From the NCBI GenBank assembly GCA_905178155.1, contig CAJINV010000014.1, positions 1,629,984 through 1,693,983 on the forward strand: DNA of 64,000 bases, given 5' to 3'. This document shows, in pieces, positions 36,600 to 49,600 of the stretch. Below the pieces are notes generated by a model that saw only the letters and a list, made by a program, of their open reading frames with translations, was not told the origin of the DNA and searched no databases. Each line of letters opens with the position of its first letter. The first letter of the stretch is position 1. The DNA comes from Amoebophrya sp. A120 (taxonomy: Eukaryota > Sar > Dinophyceae > Syndiniales > Amoebophryaceae). The position numbers were made by a program, and so were the translations under genes.

Positions 36600-37550
36600 A
36601 AAGCGAACGCAATACCTAAACCTATGGTATGACGATAGAGCAAAAAGCAAGTAGCTTCTGCTCGTTTTTCTGCGAGTACGAAAGTAAGTAGCATTGCAAC
36701 ACTATCGATTCTGAATTTGCCCTGTCTACTCGGCAAGTTAAACCACAGCAAGAAACTCGCCCAGGTCGCTCAGAAAAACTGCACGCTCGTCCAAAACCGA
36801 CCGCGATCACCTGGCACTCGCTGTAGTCGACGAGTGGTCATCACAGTTGCTTCCTATAGATTATGAACACTCAGGTAAGGACGCCTGCTGCCAAAATGAA
36901 TCTAGCAACCTTTCTGTGTCTCCATGTAGCACCTCCAGGACAATATAGAAATTGGTTAATAACGATCTCATCAGACAGAAGATTACTAAGAATGGGTGTC
37001 ATAAAAAGTCTGCTTGAACAAATCCTAGAAAATATTTTTCTATGGATTCTCGCCTTGGTTCCACACTTTCTGAAAAAGCAACTTTGTATAAATATTTTGA
37101 ATGAGTAGATTAGGGCTTACTTCTTCCTCGGCGGACACGATCTCGAGGATACGCTGAGTCTTTTTTTTGTATCAACATAATTGCGAGAAGAATGAGGAAT
37201 TTGATATGTTTCGACTTGTTCGGATGAGCCATCAACGAGGATGGAATTGACAGAAAGTATCTGTGTACATCTTAGTTTTTGTAGTTTGAGGTTGCGACAA
37301 GAATATTTTTGATGTTGAACATATTGCTGCTATCATCTCAATCTCATCGGTATGAACTGCATGATATGATTTCTGGACGTCGACATTATATGCTATCTTA
37401 AACAAGTTTTGAGTATCTACAAGCACGACTCGCGGCTGAGTTTTCCACTTCAGCTCGTTGTATTTGAATCACAAGGAGCATCACATTGGCATATAGTGAC
37501 CCCAGCAGGATATTGGACACTGGTGTTAATACAAAAGTTAAAAGATGCAA
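36600..37550. other. Intergenic region
   Basis: No gene is supported. An 81-codon plus-strand frame (36863-37108) has no family resemblance. The region separates the membrane-protein gene's start from the GTPase gene's end and may hold the former's promoter. Confidence 0.35.
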
Positions 37551-37554
37551 CTCT

Positions 37555-40500
37555 CTAGGCAGCGGTGGACTGGAGAATCGTATAGGCGCGCTTCAACTTC
37601 GCAAAGGCGTCTTTGCAACCCGTCGGGAAGCGCGGATCCAGTTCCTTCTCTTTCCTGTTGTATGCATTCTTGATGTCGCGCTGCGACGCACTGGACGTCA
37701 CCCCCAGAAACATTCGGGCCCAGTTTTCACGCACGGCGGGATCGCTGGAATCTTGAGGCTTGAGTGAGTTGGCTAGGACCATCACCTGTGTGGTTACAGA
37801 AAAAAGACACAGAGTCTTTGGAACAGTTGCAGTTGGCATTCTTTTTTATTTGCTTACTCGCAATAAAATTATTTTGTCAACATTTCCAATTTTCCGAACC
37901 TCCTCGGAGGTGCTATGCAAGGCGGTTCTTGCGGTGAAAAAAAATTTGCCTGAATATTTGAGGCAAAAATGTTGCCTCCTCCGTGCTATATGAGACGAAA
38001 ATTTCGCCTCAATATAGCTTTAGATACCCACGTAAAATCGCAACACATATAATCAATTATCACCGCAGACACTAGCAAGTAGCAGATCATGAAGGAAACA
38101 AGTCATGCAGTTGTTATTTTGTACCCGCTTTTCCATTTCAGCTTTCATATCGTTCAGCTCGCGACGGCTTTCTATGGAAGAGGCGTCAGCAGCTAGTGCT
38201 TCAATGTGAAGCGCAACCAAATCAATTTGGCGCTGCAAGACCTTCAGGAAGTTTCGCGACATTGCAAGGTTCTGGAAGGCGTCCACGTTGATCAAGAGCT
38301 GTTCCTTCAAGAGCTTTAATCTTGCTTCAGTGGTTCTTTTTTCATGCGCGAGAGACTCCAACAAGATGCGTTTCTGCTGCTCGAAAGTGCTCGCCTGATC
38401 AAATGCCCTGTTTAGTTTTTGCAATTCCTTCACCTGCAACATCGATTCACAAGAAGATGAAGAAAAGCTACAACGAACATGGCGCGATGAGTGAAAAAGT
38501 ATCACGATACAATACAAATTTGAATAATATGCGAGCGTGCTCGTACCAGGAGAAGATTACAATAACATTGACACCGCAAAGAACCAAAGGTAGACCAGCT
38601 GGAAGTTGTGTTTTGTTACATAAGTAGTTGCACCAGATACAGCAAGGGTAAAGCGCGTACTTCTTTTTCGTATCGTTGAGTCGGTGGATCGTTTTCTCCT
38701 TCTCCTCCCACTTGACTTCATTATGGTAGTGATAGCTGTAAGCATGACCACATTCTGCACAGTGATCTTTCCGCGTGAAGCCGTGGCCGCTATCTGTGCA
38801 GGGATGGCACATCGCCGCGCATCCGCGAAACACTTCGGGGTCAAACGATTTGCACAAAGTGCAATTTAAATGGCAGTTGCAATGACAGCCAGGGTAATTG
38901 CAAAGCGTGTTGTGGCTTGCGGTTGCCGTTGTCACCCACTGTTTTTGCTTCTTGGCGACCATGTAGTTTTCGTTGAGCTGCTTTTTGTTCGAAGCAGCCT
39001 CGAGATCCTTTCGCGCTTTGTCCAATTGTGTGTCGAGGTCTTGCTCTGCTCGGTATTGTGCCAAAATGTCGACGAAGTTCTTATCGATTTGCTGTTTCTT
39101 GGCATGTAAATCCAGAAACTTGTTTGTGTGAATGGGAATTTGAAATTTCGGCTTTTGCAGCACGTCAAAGAGATCCTCCAAGCGGCGGGCGCCCTGCTCG
39201 AAAGCGATTTTCAAGCCCGAAGATATCATGTCGTTGTTGTAGTAGGAGGCATTGTATCTTCCAGATAGGTTCTTTGCTTTTTCCACGCGGGCATACGGAT
39301 TTTCGATAAATGTCCAGTTTAGTTTTGGCGTTGATGTAGCTGCACTTACAGATGCCATCAGCAGATTGCTCTCGAGCTCGGCCATGTCGAAGTTCAGGTC
39401 GAGACCATCGTTGGCATTTGTGAACAACACAAACACATTGTTGATCACTCCAGCGGGCATTATCGAAGAAATCTGCGAAAGGACATACTTCAACATCGGA
39501 TTCATGCGCGATTCCCGCCCATTAATGACCAAGCAAATGGCATTAATGAAGTTGACGCCTTCGATCGCCTCCAGAATCTTACTGACGTGCCGCTTGTCGT
39601 GTTCAAATCCACGACTATCACCAAAGCCGGGGGTGTCGATGACTCGAAGCTTGGAGCCTTATAAATATATGTGTCATTCAAATCTATTTGGCGAATCTTG
39701 TTTAGAGATAGTTAAGCGGCGCAGAACGGTCCCAAGGAATGTTCGTTTTAAAAGGGCTAGGGTCGAGGTCAATCATGTTCATGGGAAATCTTGCTTGTTT
39801 TTGACAACGACAAGAAAACAAAAGTGACAAAAATCCTATCAGGCAAGAAGTGAAAGTGTTTGTGTTCATCAGGATGAAAACATAACAAGTTGACTCGTCC
39901 TGTTCACATAGTCATTTCTATATTTTTCAACTGCATATTGGTATTACCTGTAACGTTGGCGTGATACAACTCGGGACTTGGCGTCCGGCAGGTCGGGCAC
40001 TCGTTCCTCTGTTGTAGCCAAGCTGCGATAAATTCATTGACATTTTTGCATCTAGTACTTATTCATCGACACCGGGATATCCATATCGGTGTCCTGTAAA
40101 TTGAAAATGCAATGTGGTCGAGTCGTGTCTCACAGGGCGTATTGAACCGATTGAGTCCACGGGGGCACCGGGCCGCAGGCACTGCAACCGAGGTTCGGGT
40201 CGAACATAACTAGAAGTTCAAAATAATCAAAATGTAGACGTTTTAATACGAGCAAGGCAGCTGCGATGGAAAAAATGAGGCTTCGGACATCCGTGAGTTT
40301 GAACCCAGGTAGCATGAGGATCGTCTGAAGCAAAGCCCTGGCAAATCCCGCACTGCTTGTCGCCAAAGGATACATCATACACTTTTGCGCCGCTTGTCTT
40401 GCTGGCCATGCGATCCTCCAACGAGTTTTCCAGCGTGATTTCGTTGAAGTTGCGGAATTGTTCGATTTTCATTTCGCTGTGCTCCACCACCGCATCCATG

Positions 40501-40795
40501 TTGCACAGAAGGTTCAGGAAGGACGTCTTACCTATCGATGCATCGAATGTGAAATTTCGGCATGAAGGGAGAGCATGAGCAGTCCAAAGCTAATACAGAA
40601 AAATCACAGACATCGTGCAGTCCGCCTCGGCGGTGGGAGGCATCTCTTTTTATTGAGTTCTTCTGTACCTGAGCCGGTCGGACCAAGCAGCAAGAGATGG
40701 AATGGGCCTTGTCCTTGTTTCTGTTCTTGTGCTGTTCGAGAAAACAAGCGATGCCAGGCATCCCTGAATTGCTTCTTGATACTTGACTCACTCAT
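37555..40795 (-). CDS. AIG1-like P-loop GTPase with coiled coil and C-terminal J-like domain
   Basis: Exons: 40795-40669, 40531-40364, 39657-about 38664, 38433-38125 and 37785-37555. The P-loop GPTGSGKT (residues 38-45) is assembled across the first intron. Switch/G3 is DTPGFGDSRG at the start of exon 3 and the G4-like motif is TNAND. A Cys/His-rich segment follows (CNYPGCHCNCHLNC, then CAECGHAYSYHYHNEVKW), as in AIG1-related large G-domain proteins of animals and fungi. Exon 4 is coiled coil. The last exon resembles a J domain (FLGVTSSASQRDIKNAYNRK, then DAFAKLKRAYTIL) but lacks the HPD triad, having DPR instead, so Hsp70 stimulation is doubtful. The intron after exon 2 would be GC-AG. The 3' border of exon 3 could not be fixed. 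Confidence 0.75.
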
Positions 40796-40799
40796 TCTG

Positions 40800-41660
40800 G
40801 TATCGTCGCCGTCTACTTGGCAGTTCTACTTAGTTGCGAAGAAAAAAATTCCACGACGACAATGTGTGAATGATATTGAAGTGGAAGGTACTTTGTACCG
40901 CGCTCCAGTGGAACAAAAACCCGAACAAAATAATTGAGTAGTGTCACGCTTTCTAACGAAGGTAAAATAAATGGTAAAAATGTCCCTCAATAACTTACTT
41001 CTCCCTGGAGGAGTTCGGCGAAAATGTCCACTCATCATGAAGATCTCCCCTAAATGCGTCGGGATCCGATTTCTGATCATGATCAGGCTGCGTTGCCAGA
41101 GCCAAGGAAGTCTGACAATAGACTCGTAGATGTGGATGTCGACGAAAACCCATTGAGGTACCTACACGTACATGGCGCAGGAAGATCGAGTTCAACATGA
41201 AACATGTTGGTTACTTTTTGGCACTAGAAATGAGATCGCGATCATCTGGCTGCACCACAATCCGTGTGCTACTATCTATCAGGCCTTCTAAAGAAGGAGT
41301 TCATTCGCCAGCGTATTGCTATTGGCATCTGTTGTATCGAAACAAGCTCAGCTTCTAAATCAGTACTTTTTCCGTCGAGGCCGAGGGCGTTTCTACTTCA
41401 TCTCATTACAATTACTCATCACACAATAACGCAAAATCATAGAAGAAGGAGAATACGAATAGAAAGAGGAATCTACTTTTCGTAGAGGGTAGATCACGGT
41501 GTACGTGTATCTCGTCGTCATATCACTTTAGTTATAGTTATTTATCAGATTTCGATTTGTCCGCCTTTGGCTGTGCGCTTTTTGTTCTTGTTTTACTCAA
41601 GGCGTAGATCGAAAAGCGCGTCGACAAGAAATGGAGCAAAATTGACACATGTTCGTGTTG
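40800..41660. other. Intergenic region between GTPase and Cys-rich genes
   Basis: No coding stretch longer than about 85 codons was seen and none has recognisable motifs. It probably contains the GTPase promoter and the 3' end of the next minus-strand gene. Confidence 0.35.
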
Positions 41661-41665
41661 GCTGC

Positions 41666-42391
41666 CTAGTGAGAGTTTGTTACGCGTTGCCGCTTTAGAA
41701 GCCCCTCCTGCCCCGCTGCAGCATTCTCTTTCACGACCGTCGATTCGTCCGTCCCTCTTTCTCCCCCTTCTTCCGCCTTCCGCTTGCGTTGTTCCTGCCG
41801 GCGTTCGAACTTGCAGCGCGGACAGGCATTTTTGTTCGGCAAGCGATCGTCCTCCATGGCTTTGCACTTGGGGTGGCCACAGTCGGGAAAAACGGCATTG
41901 CACACGTGCTGCCCATTCTCCGCGTCGACGTGGAGGAAGCCAAGACAGCCGAAAAGGAGGAACTCCTGGCCGCAGCGGAGACACATCACCTCCGAGTCCT
42001 CCATGTCGAACTGGGCACGGAATTCGCCGACGAGCGGACAAAACGGTCCCATGGGACACAGCTGGTCCAGATTGATGACTTCCTCGCACTCGGTGCACGA
42101 GCCTTGTTCTTCGTCGTGGCAAAATCTGCATCTGGTTTTCATCAGGGTTTGCAAGCATTCGGCACACACGTTCGCGTAACACCCGCACGGCGACTGTGTG
42201 ACCGGTTCGTGCTTGATGTTGTCCTGCGAGGCAGTGATATTGCAGATGTCACAGACGCCGGTTGTTGTGCCGCCGCCGGCGTCGTCACTTGATTCGCCGT
42301 AGTAACCACTGCTTTCCTCCTCCTCTTCGTCATCGCTGTTCCACGGTGGGGGACCAGCGCCAAAATGACCTCGGAATGCCTTTGTTTTCAT
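41666..42391 (-). CDS. Cysteine-rich zinc-binding protein, paralogue 1
   Basis: This uninterrupted 241-residue frame runs from ATG to TAA. An acidic N-terminus (DDEEEEESS) is followed by a Cys array: CDIC, CGCYANVCAEC, CRFC, CTEC, CPMGPFCPLV, CLRCGQEF, then CGHPKC and CPRC, and a basic Lys/Arg-rich C-terminus with KRQR. The spacing suggests several zinc sites, RING- or treble-clef-like. No E3 ligase hallmark can be proven. Two tandem relatives follow at 43.0-44.2 and 45.2-46.2 kb with the same CPMG...CPL and CGHxxC marks. Unlike them it has no intron. Confidence 0.75.
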   Translation of the reverse strand: MKTKAFRGHFGAGPPPWNSDDEEEEESSGYYGESSDDAGGGTTTGVCDICNITASQDNIKHEPVTQSPCGCYANVCAECLQTLMKTRCRFCHDEEQGSCTECEEVINLDQLCPMGPFCPLVGEFRAQFDMEDSEVMCLRCGQEFLLFGCLGFLHVDAENGQHVCNAVFPDCGHPKCKAMEDDRLPNKNACPRCKFERRQEQRKRKAEEGGERGTDESTVVKENAAAGQEGLLKRQRVTNSH

Positions 42392-43025
42392 TTTCTACTT
42401 CGATGAGGGGCCTCGTTTTCTAAACCAAACGAGCGCAAAAAGAACAAAAAAGCTGCGCGTCTTCGTGTTGTACTTTATAAATAGGGGAGGTCGAGGTGCC
42501 ATATCTGGCGAAGAGAGAAAACAACGAAATACACGAGAACGACGAGATTCAAGACGATATCGATGCTTGCGTGTTTCTACCGTAGCTCGTTGCGGAACTG
42601 GAACAACAACTACTGCACCCCATTTTTACAACACGAAACATTCGGAAACGAAAAATGCTTTGCCTCTCGAACGATTTGCTTTTTTATTTTTTGGCGATCG
42701 GCTGTTGGTTTTGAATTTGAAGACAAAACTAGAACGCCATCGACGAGACATTTCTCATGCATTATGATCGGAGAATCCTCTCCTGTTGTACAAGCGGCGC
42801 TGCCGTGTCTGCAACTTGGCCCTGCAGCCAAGGACTTCAGAGCCAGCAAAGTTCAATTTTGTTGATGCACATTGCACACTAAAAACGGAAGGCGAACCAA
42901 GAATAGGAGTTGAAAATTGCCTTTCATTCGTGTGGTGTCTGCATCACATCAGAGTCTTTGGCGGCGCCATATTGGCCACACAGGTTTTATATTTCGTTCT
43001 CGTGCGCGAGCGTTTGCTCCTGCTC

Positions 43026-44231
43026 TTACTTTCTCTGTTCAATTTTCTGGCGCTTCAAGGTGGAGGTGTCATCGGTTGCCCCCTCTTCATCCTCCGCTAG
43101 TAGAGTGAGACGGTCGCTTTCGTCGATGCCCCTCTTGGTCTCCGCGTGCAGCGCGGCATTTGTTGTATCTCCGATTTCCGCTACTTTTGATGATTTGGCG
43201 ACCTCTAGTACGATTCTCCCATCGTCGTCGTCCTCTTTGTTGTCTTCTTCGTGCGTCTGCCGAGCCCGCTCGCGCCCCTTTTCCGCGGACTTTCGCGTCT
43301 TCTCGTTTTCCCACTCCAGATGCGCGCAGACACCGCATACAGTGTCCTCTGGATTCTCCTCATCCTCAACGAGGCAGCACCTCGGGTGGCCGCACTTCTC
43401 GAATTTGTCCAGGCACTCGTGTTCGCCGGTGCACTCGTCGATCAAGTCGGCGTGGCGACCTCGGAAAAAGCCGTAGCGGTCCGCATGGATAAAACAAATG
43501 TGCTCCACCTCATGGCCATCGCCCATCGTCAGATCCCGGATCTCGGAGACAAGCGGGCACCCCTCGCCCATCGGACACAGATTCGTCAAGTCGACCAGGG
43601 CCTCGCAATGAATACAGCAATCTGGTGGTGGAAATGATAATAGATATTAAGTGAGTTGATGACTGTAGTCCATTTGACTTCTTCTCTAAGTCTTAGACTG
43701 TTCCGCGACCTAGTACAACTTCTGTTGTTTTTCGTTCCTGTAAAAATCTTCTTACCTGCTGAGTCGTCACGCATCAAGTGGCATGTAGATCTATTAGTAC
43801 AGGCTGGTTCTACTACGAAAATAAAGTATACCTCTTTCTAAGCTGTCCCTCCAGGCGAATGAGTTGCAGAATGTGCACTTCTATCCTGTGCAAAAGTGTC
43901 GCATTGCTGCTACTTGTTGTAATGCAGCGTGACAGATCCGGTTCCGGTTCCTGTTTTCTCTTTCTGCCTGATTCAGCATCAAAAATACAGCTTCGCTTGG
44001 TGGCAGATTTGTCATGAAGTGTGAATGCTCACCACCACTAGTGTAGTGCGATACTTTTGCAATGCAAAGCTTCATGTCGGTAAGTTCCTCATAGCATCCG
44101 TTGCAGAGATAGTCCCATGCGCCATCCTCTGTATGTCGGCATTCACAATAGAGATAATGGCACACAGAATTCGAGTGAAGCTCCACTTCGTCGCAATACT
44201 CGCAGAAAAGAGGTCGATCTTCACGCACCAT
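43026..44231 (-). CDS. Cysteine-rich zinc-binding protein, paralogue 2
   Basis: The three-exon model is 44231-44073, 43880-43832 and 43621-43026, giving 267 residues with the frame closing exactly. Motifs in order: CEYC, CHYLYCEC, CNGC, KCTFC, CCIHC, CPMGEGCPLV, CGHPRC, CGVC, then an acidic/basic tail ending in LKRQK. The first intron is an introner of family B that duplicates AAG. Splicing out the introner recreates the KCTFC pair that aligns with CRFC of paralogue 1, which supports the model. The second intron is GTATAC...CCAG. Function is unknown beyond likely zinc binding. Confidence 0.75.
43881..44072 (-). mobile_element. Introner, family B, in paralogue 2
   Basis: On the coding strand the ends are TTGCAAAAGTATCGCAC and GCGACACTTTTGCAC, imperfect inverted repeats. 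AAG occurs on both sides. The 3' end is AG but the 5' end is CTTTGC or AAGCTT rather than GT. Confidence 0.8.
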
Positions 44232-44259
44232 GATCGTGCTTCTGTGCACCAAGGGTAAT

Positions 44260-45170
44260 ATGAAAGAAGTAGGATATCTACTCGTGTGCCATCAATGAAG
44301 GGCTTGAGGTTGTATTTTTCAGAGTCTACTACTACTGTTGGGGTTGATCTTGTTGACGCATGGCAGACGCACAGCACTCTATCACTATCTGTGTTAGTAC
44401 AACACCAAAAATAAAAAAAAAAATAGAGAACGAATAGGACACAGGTTGCGTGGGAGACACCGATACCCTACCCAAGTGAATTTCGAGCCAGCCAGGTGCT
44501 GAAAAAAAGTACAAAAATGTAGCGAATAAGCCCTGACTCCCTTACCACGACGAAGCCCTGAATGCATCCACGATGACGATGGTAATGGTCCTCAATGACC
44601 ACTGCAGTGTCGTTTCGTTCGGCAGTGAGGTACGAAAAGCTGGTGTGTTGTTTTGATGGCGAAGCCAGGACGATGGCGATGTCGCGGCATTGTGCAAACC
44701 CGAAGCAAAAAAAGCTTCGCAGGCTGATTAGCGACTGTGCATTTCCTTTTCCTGACAACTGCTGGCGCCACAGAGTTTTGCATCAATTTGCACTTCAGTA
44801 GTTCCAATATTCAAAAATGAAAATCTTCGTTTCCAGGAGATCCGCAGTCCGAAAATATTTGTGGTTCGTTATTTTGTTGTCAAAGAAGGCGCTCACTCAG
44901 TTCGTGACTGAGATAAAGCAGTAAAAATGCTGGGGCGGCGCCAAAAAGTAAAAGTTGAAGTTCAGGTTGGAAGCTCTGGCTCATCTGCCATGCCAATTAT
45001 TTCGCTAGTAGCACTACATTTTAGACAGCGATGAAGTATTGTCAGAAAAGCCATGAAGTCGATCTATATCGTACATGAGAGAGACAGAGATTCTTGTTGA
45101 GAAAGGAACGAAGAAACTTGGAGAAAAAGACCTCCGCACGCCCTCCGAACCGACTTTCCACCCGCCGTCC
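44260..45170. other. Intergenic region
   Basis: Nothing firm. Short frames of 60-96 codons on the minus strand have no shared motifs with neighbours. Confidence 0.35.
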
Positions 45171-45177
45171 GCCGCCT

Positions 45178-46240
45178 TCACTTTTTCACTTTCTGCCGCT
45201 TGACAAAATCCGCGAACGTTTGACTTTTGACCCCCGCCCGCTCCAGCGTATCCAGATCGGCAAGGATCGCCTGCTCTTCGCAGGACGACCGTGGACACTG
45301 GTCCTTCTTGTACAGACTGCACCTCGCGTGTCCACACGGCTGGAAAAACTTTTCCCCTGCGAAGCGCGGAGTCGTGTCGTCGCCGACCTCGTAGCACAAC
45401 TTCAGCTCCTCTTCCTCCTTCAGTGTGATGTAGCAGTCGTGCTTAAAGTGAAGCGAAAACTCACGCTCAAAACATGTGCGACATAGGCATTGGATATCAT
45501 CCACACAAAGCTCCTCGTAAAGGATTTTCTGAATCAGCGGACAGTCTTCTCCCATGCGACAAACTTGTTTCGGATTCTTGAGCAGCTTCTCGCACTTGGT
45601 ACAGGAACCTGTTTCGATATATGGCTCTGTAGAAGTTGAAATTTCAACAATAAAAAAACCGGCGAAATCAAAGTCATTAGGTCATACATATGCTAAAAGG
45701 AGATTGCACCACGGTGGGCAACAGCAGGTTAAGTCCATCAAAACCACTTTTCGACGAGCAAGCAGTCGATATACCTCCACAGTCTTTGTTGTTGTCGTCC
45801 TGGCCACATATGAAACAGTGATTCATTTTCACACTCCTCCCGCAGTCAAAGCAGAGCTTTCTGTAGCACCTGCACGGCAACTCCGGGTCACACAGTAAAA
45901 ACTCAGGTCCGCCGTAGCGTTTCCGCGGATCTTCGCCACATTGTTCGCAGAAGTACTGGTCATCATCGTCATCGACCGGCCATTCCAAATCTGGCCCTTG
46001 AGCTTCCAGAATGTCACGTATAAGCTGCGAGTCGACTGCGGAGTCATGCTGTTCCTCTGCCTCTTCGTCAGAGTAACAGTCGAGTTCAGATAGATAGGCA
46101 GAAAGGTCGTCGCTATCACACCCGGTCTCCTTTTTTGCCTCCTCCCACTCCTCGGCGGTGTACAATCGATGCCGCTTCGGAACTAGGCTGTGGGGACTCA
46201 CCAAGTCTTGGAGGTGCGGATTTTCTTCAGTGCCCGGCAT
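45178..46240 (-). CDS. Cysteine-rich zinc-binding protein, paralogue 3
   Basis: Exons 46240-45775 and 45626-45178 give 304 residues. The intron is GTATAT...TACAG and splits a codon. The N-terminal 100 residues are acidic. Then come CEQCGED, CRCYRKLCFDC, CFICGQ, CTKCEKLL, CRMGEDCPLI, CLCRTCFE, CGHARC and a basic end (FVKRQKVKK). The order and spacing match the two tandem relatives to the left, so the three arose by local duplication. The ATG at 46240 is the first one; the frame is open a few codons further only through a TTG. Confidence 0.75.
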
Positions 46241-46681
46241 GCTGACGTGTTGCAAAATTTCGAATTGATCTTAGCAAGTAGAAAAGAACTCGACCAAAAC
46301 ATATCCTATGAAATAAATGGGTGCTCGGCCCGAATATAACAAGAAACTAACAAGCATATTAGCACTCATAAACATGGTTTTATTGTTGAATAATTTGTCG
46401 CGACTGTAAATGAAAGAGCCTCGTCTCCATGATTTGGCGCTCAGTAGACTTGTTCCCTCCGGTTGCACTCATAGTCAGTCCTCCGACAAATACGAATCAA
46501 GACGAATCGCTGTGCTTGTGAGAACACAAATCTCACAGGAGCTATACGAGGACCACAAGCAGGCACACACAAAACGAAGATTAGCATGGCCACGGCTAAG
46601 CTCAAGAAGGCGCATCGTACCTACACGACTGCGCAACCTCTAATGGATCTGGATCATGAAGATGTCGTGCACTTCTTCTGT

Positions 46682-49600
46682 TCAATCCAAAACATCCATC
46701 ACATCCAACTCGAGCATTTCCAACTCCAACGGCCCACTTTGCACTTCTTGCAAAAACCGTCTCAACTTTAATTCCTGCTCAAGCTTTTCAACCTCCATTT
46801 CCTGTTCGTCGAGGGGCAGGTGGTCGATTGTGGTACTACGCGGTGGACCCGCGCCTGCTATACTTTCTACTTCCTGGTGCTGGTGCCCGGGGCGGGCCTG
46901 AAAAGATCCATCGTTCTTGCGCTGTTGGTCCTCGTCGTCCTGGCTGCCGCCCCCATTCTTGGTAGTGTCGCGGCCGCCCGTCTCCGTTACAACACCTGCA
47001 TGAAACAGCCCGCTTTGGTTCATCAAATCTTTCAAACTTGGACTCGTCCGTCCGTAGTCGCCATTCACCAGCTCCTTGATGTAGCACCCGGCATCCGCGT
47101 GTACCATCAGCCAGAAGGTTGTGTCGTTGACAAATTTCACGTGGGAAATGTTCAAAATCTTCTTCTCGCGGACAATGTTCGACCGCCTATGCACGACTCG
47201 AAACGGGGTTTGCTGCTTCAAGGCGATCGGAAACAGGGAAGTTTTTTGGCTGTCATAATTCCTGGGATCTTCATCTTCAATATGATTTTGGTCATGATTT
47301 TGTTGTAAAAATTTCTTCCCGAACTCTTCCTCCAAGAGATTCTTGTCCAACTTCCGACTGCTTCTGACCAGACAGCCGTAGATTTTCGTGTGTTTCTCCG
47401 CGTTTTGCTGCAAAAGTTGGACAAACTGCTTGATTATGCATCGCAAATTTGTCTGGGCCTGGATGTTAAAGGCACTCGTTTTTTTGCCATGCTAAGTCGT
47501 GCATGACTACGGGGCGGTCTTTTGTACGTACTCAAGACACGGAGGTACCACACGTTTATTTGTAGGCCTCAGTGCGAATTCGACTGTATTTCGCATCACA
47601 CATCACTAACGAGGAGCTTCGAGCATGACAAAAAATGAACCAATCGTGGCTGTTGTCGTCGTGCTTCACCTCACATGTTGCTGTTGCATGACAAGAATTC
47701 CAGACCCAGACATAATTTTTGCAATTCATATTGGTCGTCGGTTTGAAATCGTGCACCGCAATGTGCTGCTCTTCCTTCACCAATTCCTCCTCCGTTTTCA
47801 GTTTGTGGAACAAGGTTTTGTGAGTTGCCGGTAGGTTCGCATACCAGTGCCAATGGTACAGGTTGTAGTCATATGGATTGTAAAAGTGTCTGGGTCTGGA
47901 AGAATGCAACTTGTGATGCTGCATTTGGATTCCAAAAAAATCTGTATTGCATGAGTAGCAAAAGGAGTATAATTCTTGCTACAAGGATAGGGCATTTGTC
48001 ATGCGAAATAGGCATCAAGATGCCCTCAAAAAATATGTGATGCTAGGGCGTGCATCACAGACATCACGGCTCATGCAAGACGTGCATCACAAGTCTCAGA
48101 ATCTTCCAGACCCAGACATTTTTACATTTGATAAGTCATCCTTCTCGGTTTTCTTGCTCTTCGCCAGCTCCACCGCTTGCACCATGAAGTGTGTTGTTGT
48201 TCTTGATGGTAGTTGTACGGAAAAATCTTGTTCAACAAGGCCTGTTGAAGAAGGCTGCCCCAAGCAGGTCAACATTTGCATCGGTCTTTTCCGCGCGTCA
48301 AAGATTTCCAACACAAACGGCCGGCCATTTTTCCCCAACATTCGCACGTCCACGTCCTCGCGGCCCGCGGCGTGGAATTTTATCTGAGAATTGGCTGCTT
48401 GTTTTCCTTTTTCTCCAGGAATTATTCCGAACCTTTCCGCGACAGGCGCAATGATCAAGTCTTCCACCGAGTACTTGGCTTTCATCTGGTCTTTCTCTTC
48501 CTCATTCGACGCGCCGCCCCCGCCTCCGAGGTGCCAGGGCGTTTGACTCAATTCCCGACTGTACTTGTTATAGCGCCCCTGGTAGAAGAGCGAGGATCGC
48601 TTGACGGAGATGATCTTGGGCTTCAAGACGATAGAGGCATTCATTTTAGCATTAGCTGGTCGTGCGGTTTTCGTTTTTGATTCAAATTGAGCATCTCCTT
48701 CTTCTTCTTCTTCTTCTAATAGGTTGATGTCTTGATTTGCAGTTCTGTTCGCCGGGTCCTTGACGTACCGGTAGATTTCTTGACACAAGTCCCGGAACAG
48801 GACTTCTTGGGTGTCAAAATTCTCATACTTCAAACGCAGCTTCGCGATTTTCGTTTCTCCAGCAGTTGTGGTAGCAGCCTGGTGCTGCAGGTGTTCTGCT
48901 TCTGGTGCATCAGCTCCTTCGGAGATCAGGATTTTAGCGTTGTTTTTTCCACCCTCCTGGTTCGAGTCGCTTGCCTTCCCTCGTCGCTTGCCTTCACTCA
49001 TGCCTTTCCCTTTCCCTTTCCTCCTTCGCTTCGCCGCCCGAGCGCCGGACTTAGTCGAGTTCAAAATTGTCTCGATTTTGCTGAGCGCGAGGAGTGCGTG
49101 CTCTGACATCTCGAAGCCTAACTTGACTTCCAATTTACCTTGTCGTTGCTCTAGTTCGGCTTGCAATTGTAATTGCTGTGCGAGTGAAGAGCGTTTGTCA
49201 TCAGCACCATCTTTGTCGGCTGCGGCTCCTGCTGCTGGCGCTGGGGGTTTGACAGCGTTGTTGTGGTTATTAGAAGCCACTTGTTGCCGCTGCTGGTCCG
49301 TTACTTGGATCACGACGTTTTCGACTCTGACCTGAGAAAAATGCGTTCTACTGCTTGATGTTGCGTATCCGGGCCTCTTTTGATTCTTTGCAGCCCCAGC
49401 CCCTGCCCCGCCGGCAATGATTGTACTAGATGCAGCAAAAGAGGTACTAGAGGTCGTCGGGGCATCAACCTCTTGGTCAGCAGCTGTCGCAAGAGAAAGC
49501 GCTCCTTCTATGCAAGACTTCGTTGCGTCGGTCAAGTTGTCCATTAGGTTCCGCGTCGTCATGGCTGTCGTGTGATTTGTTCCAGCCTTGTTGGCAACAT

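Noticed and set aside
41789-42292. 167-codon plus-strand frame opposite Cys-rich paralogue 1
   Set aside because: It is antisense to a gene with conserved Cys spacing shared by two paralogues.
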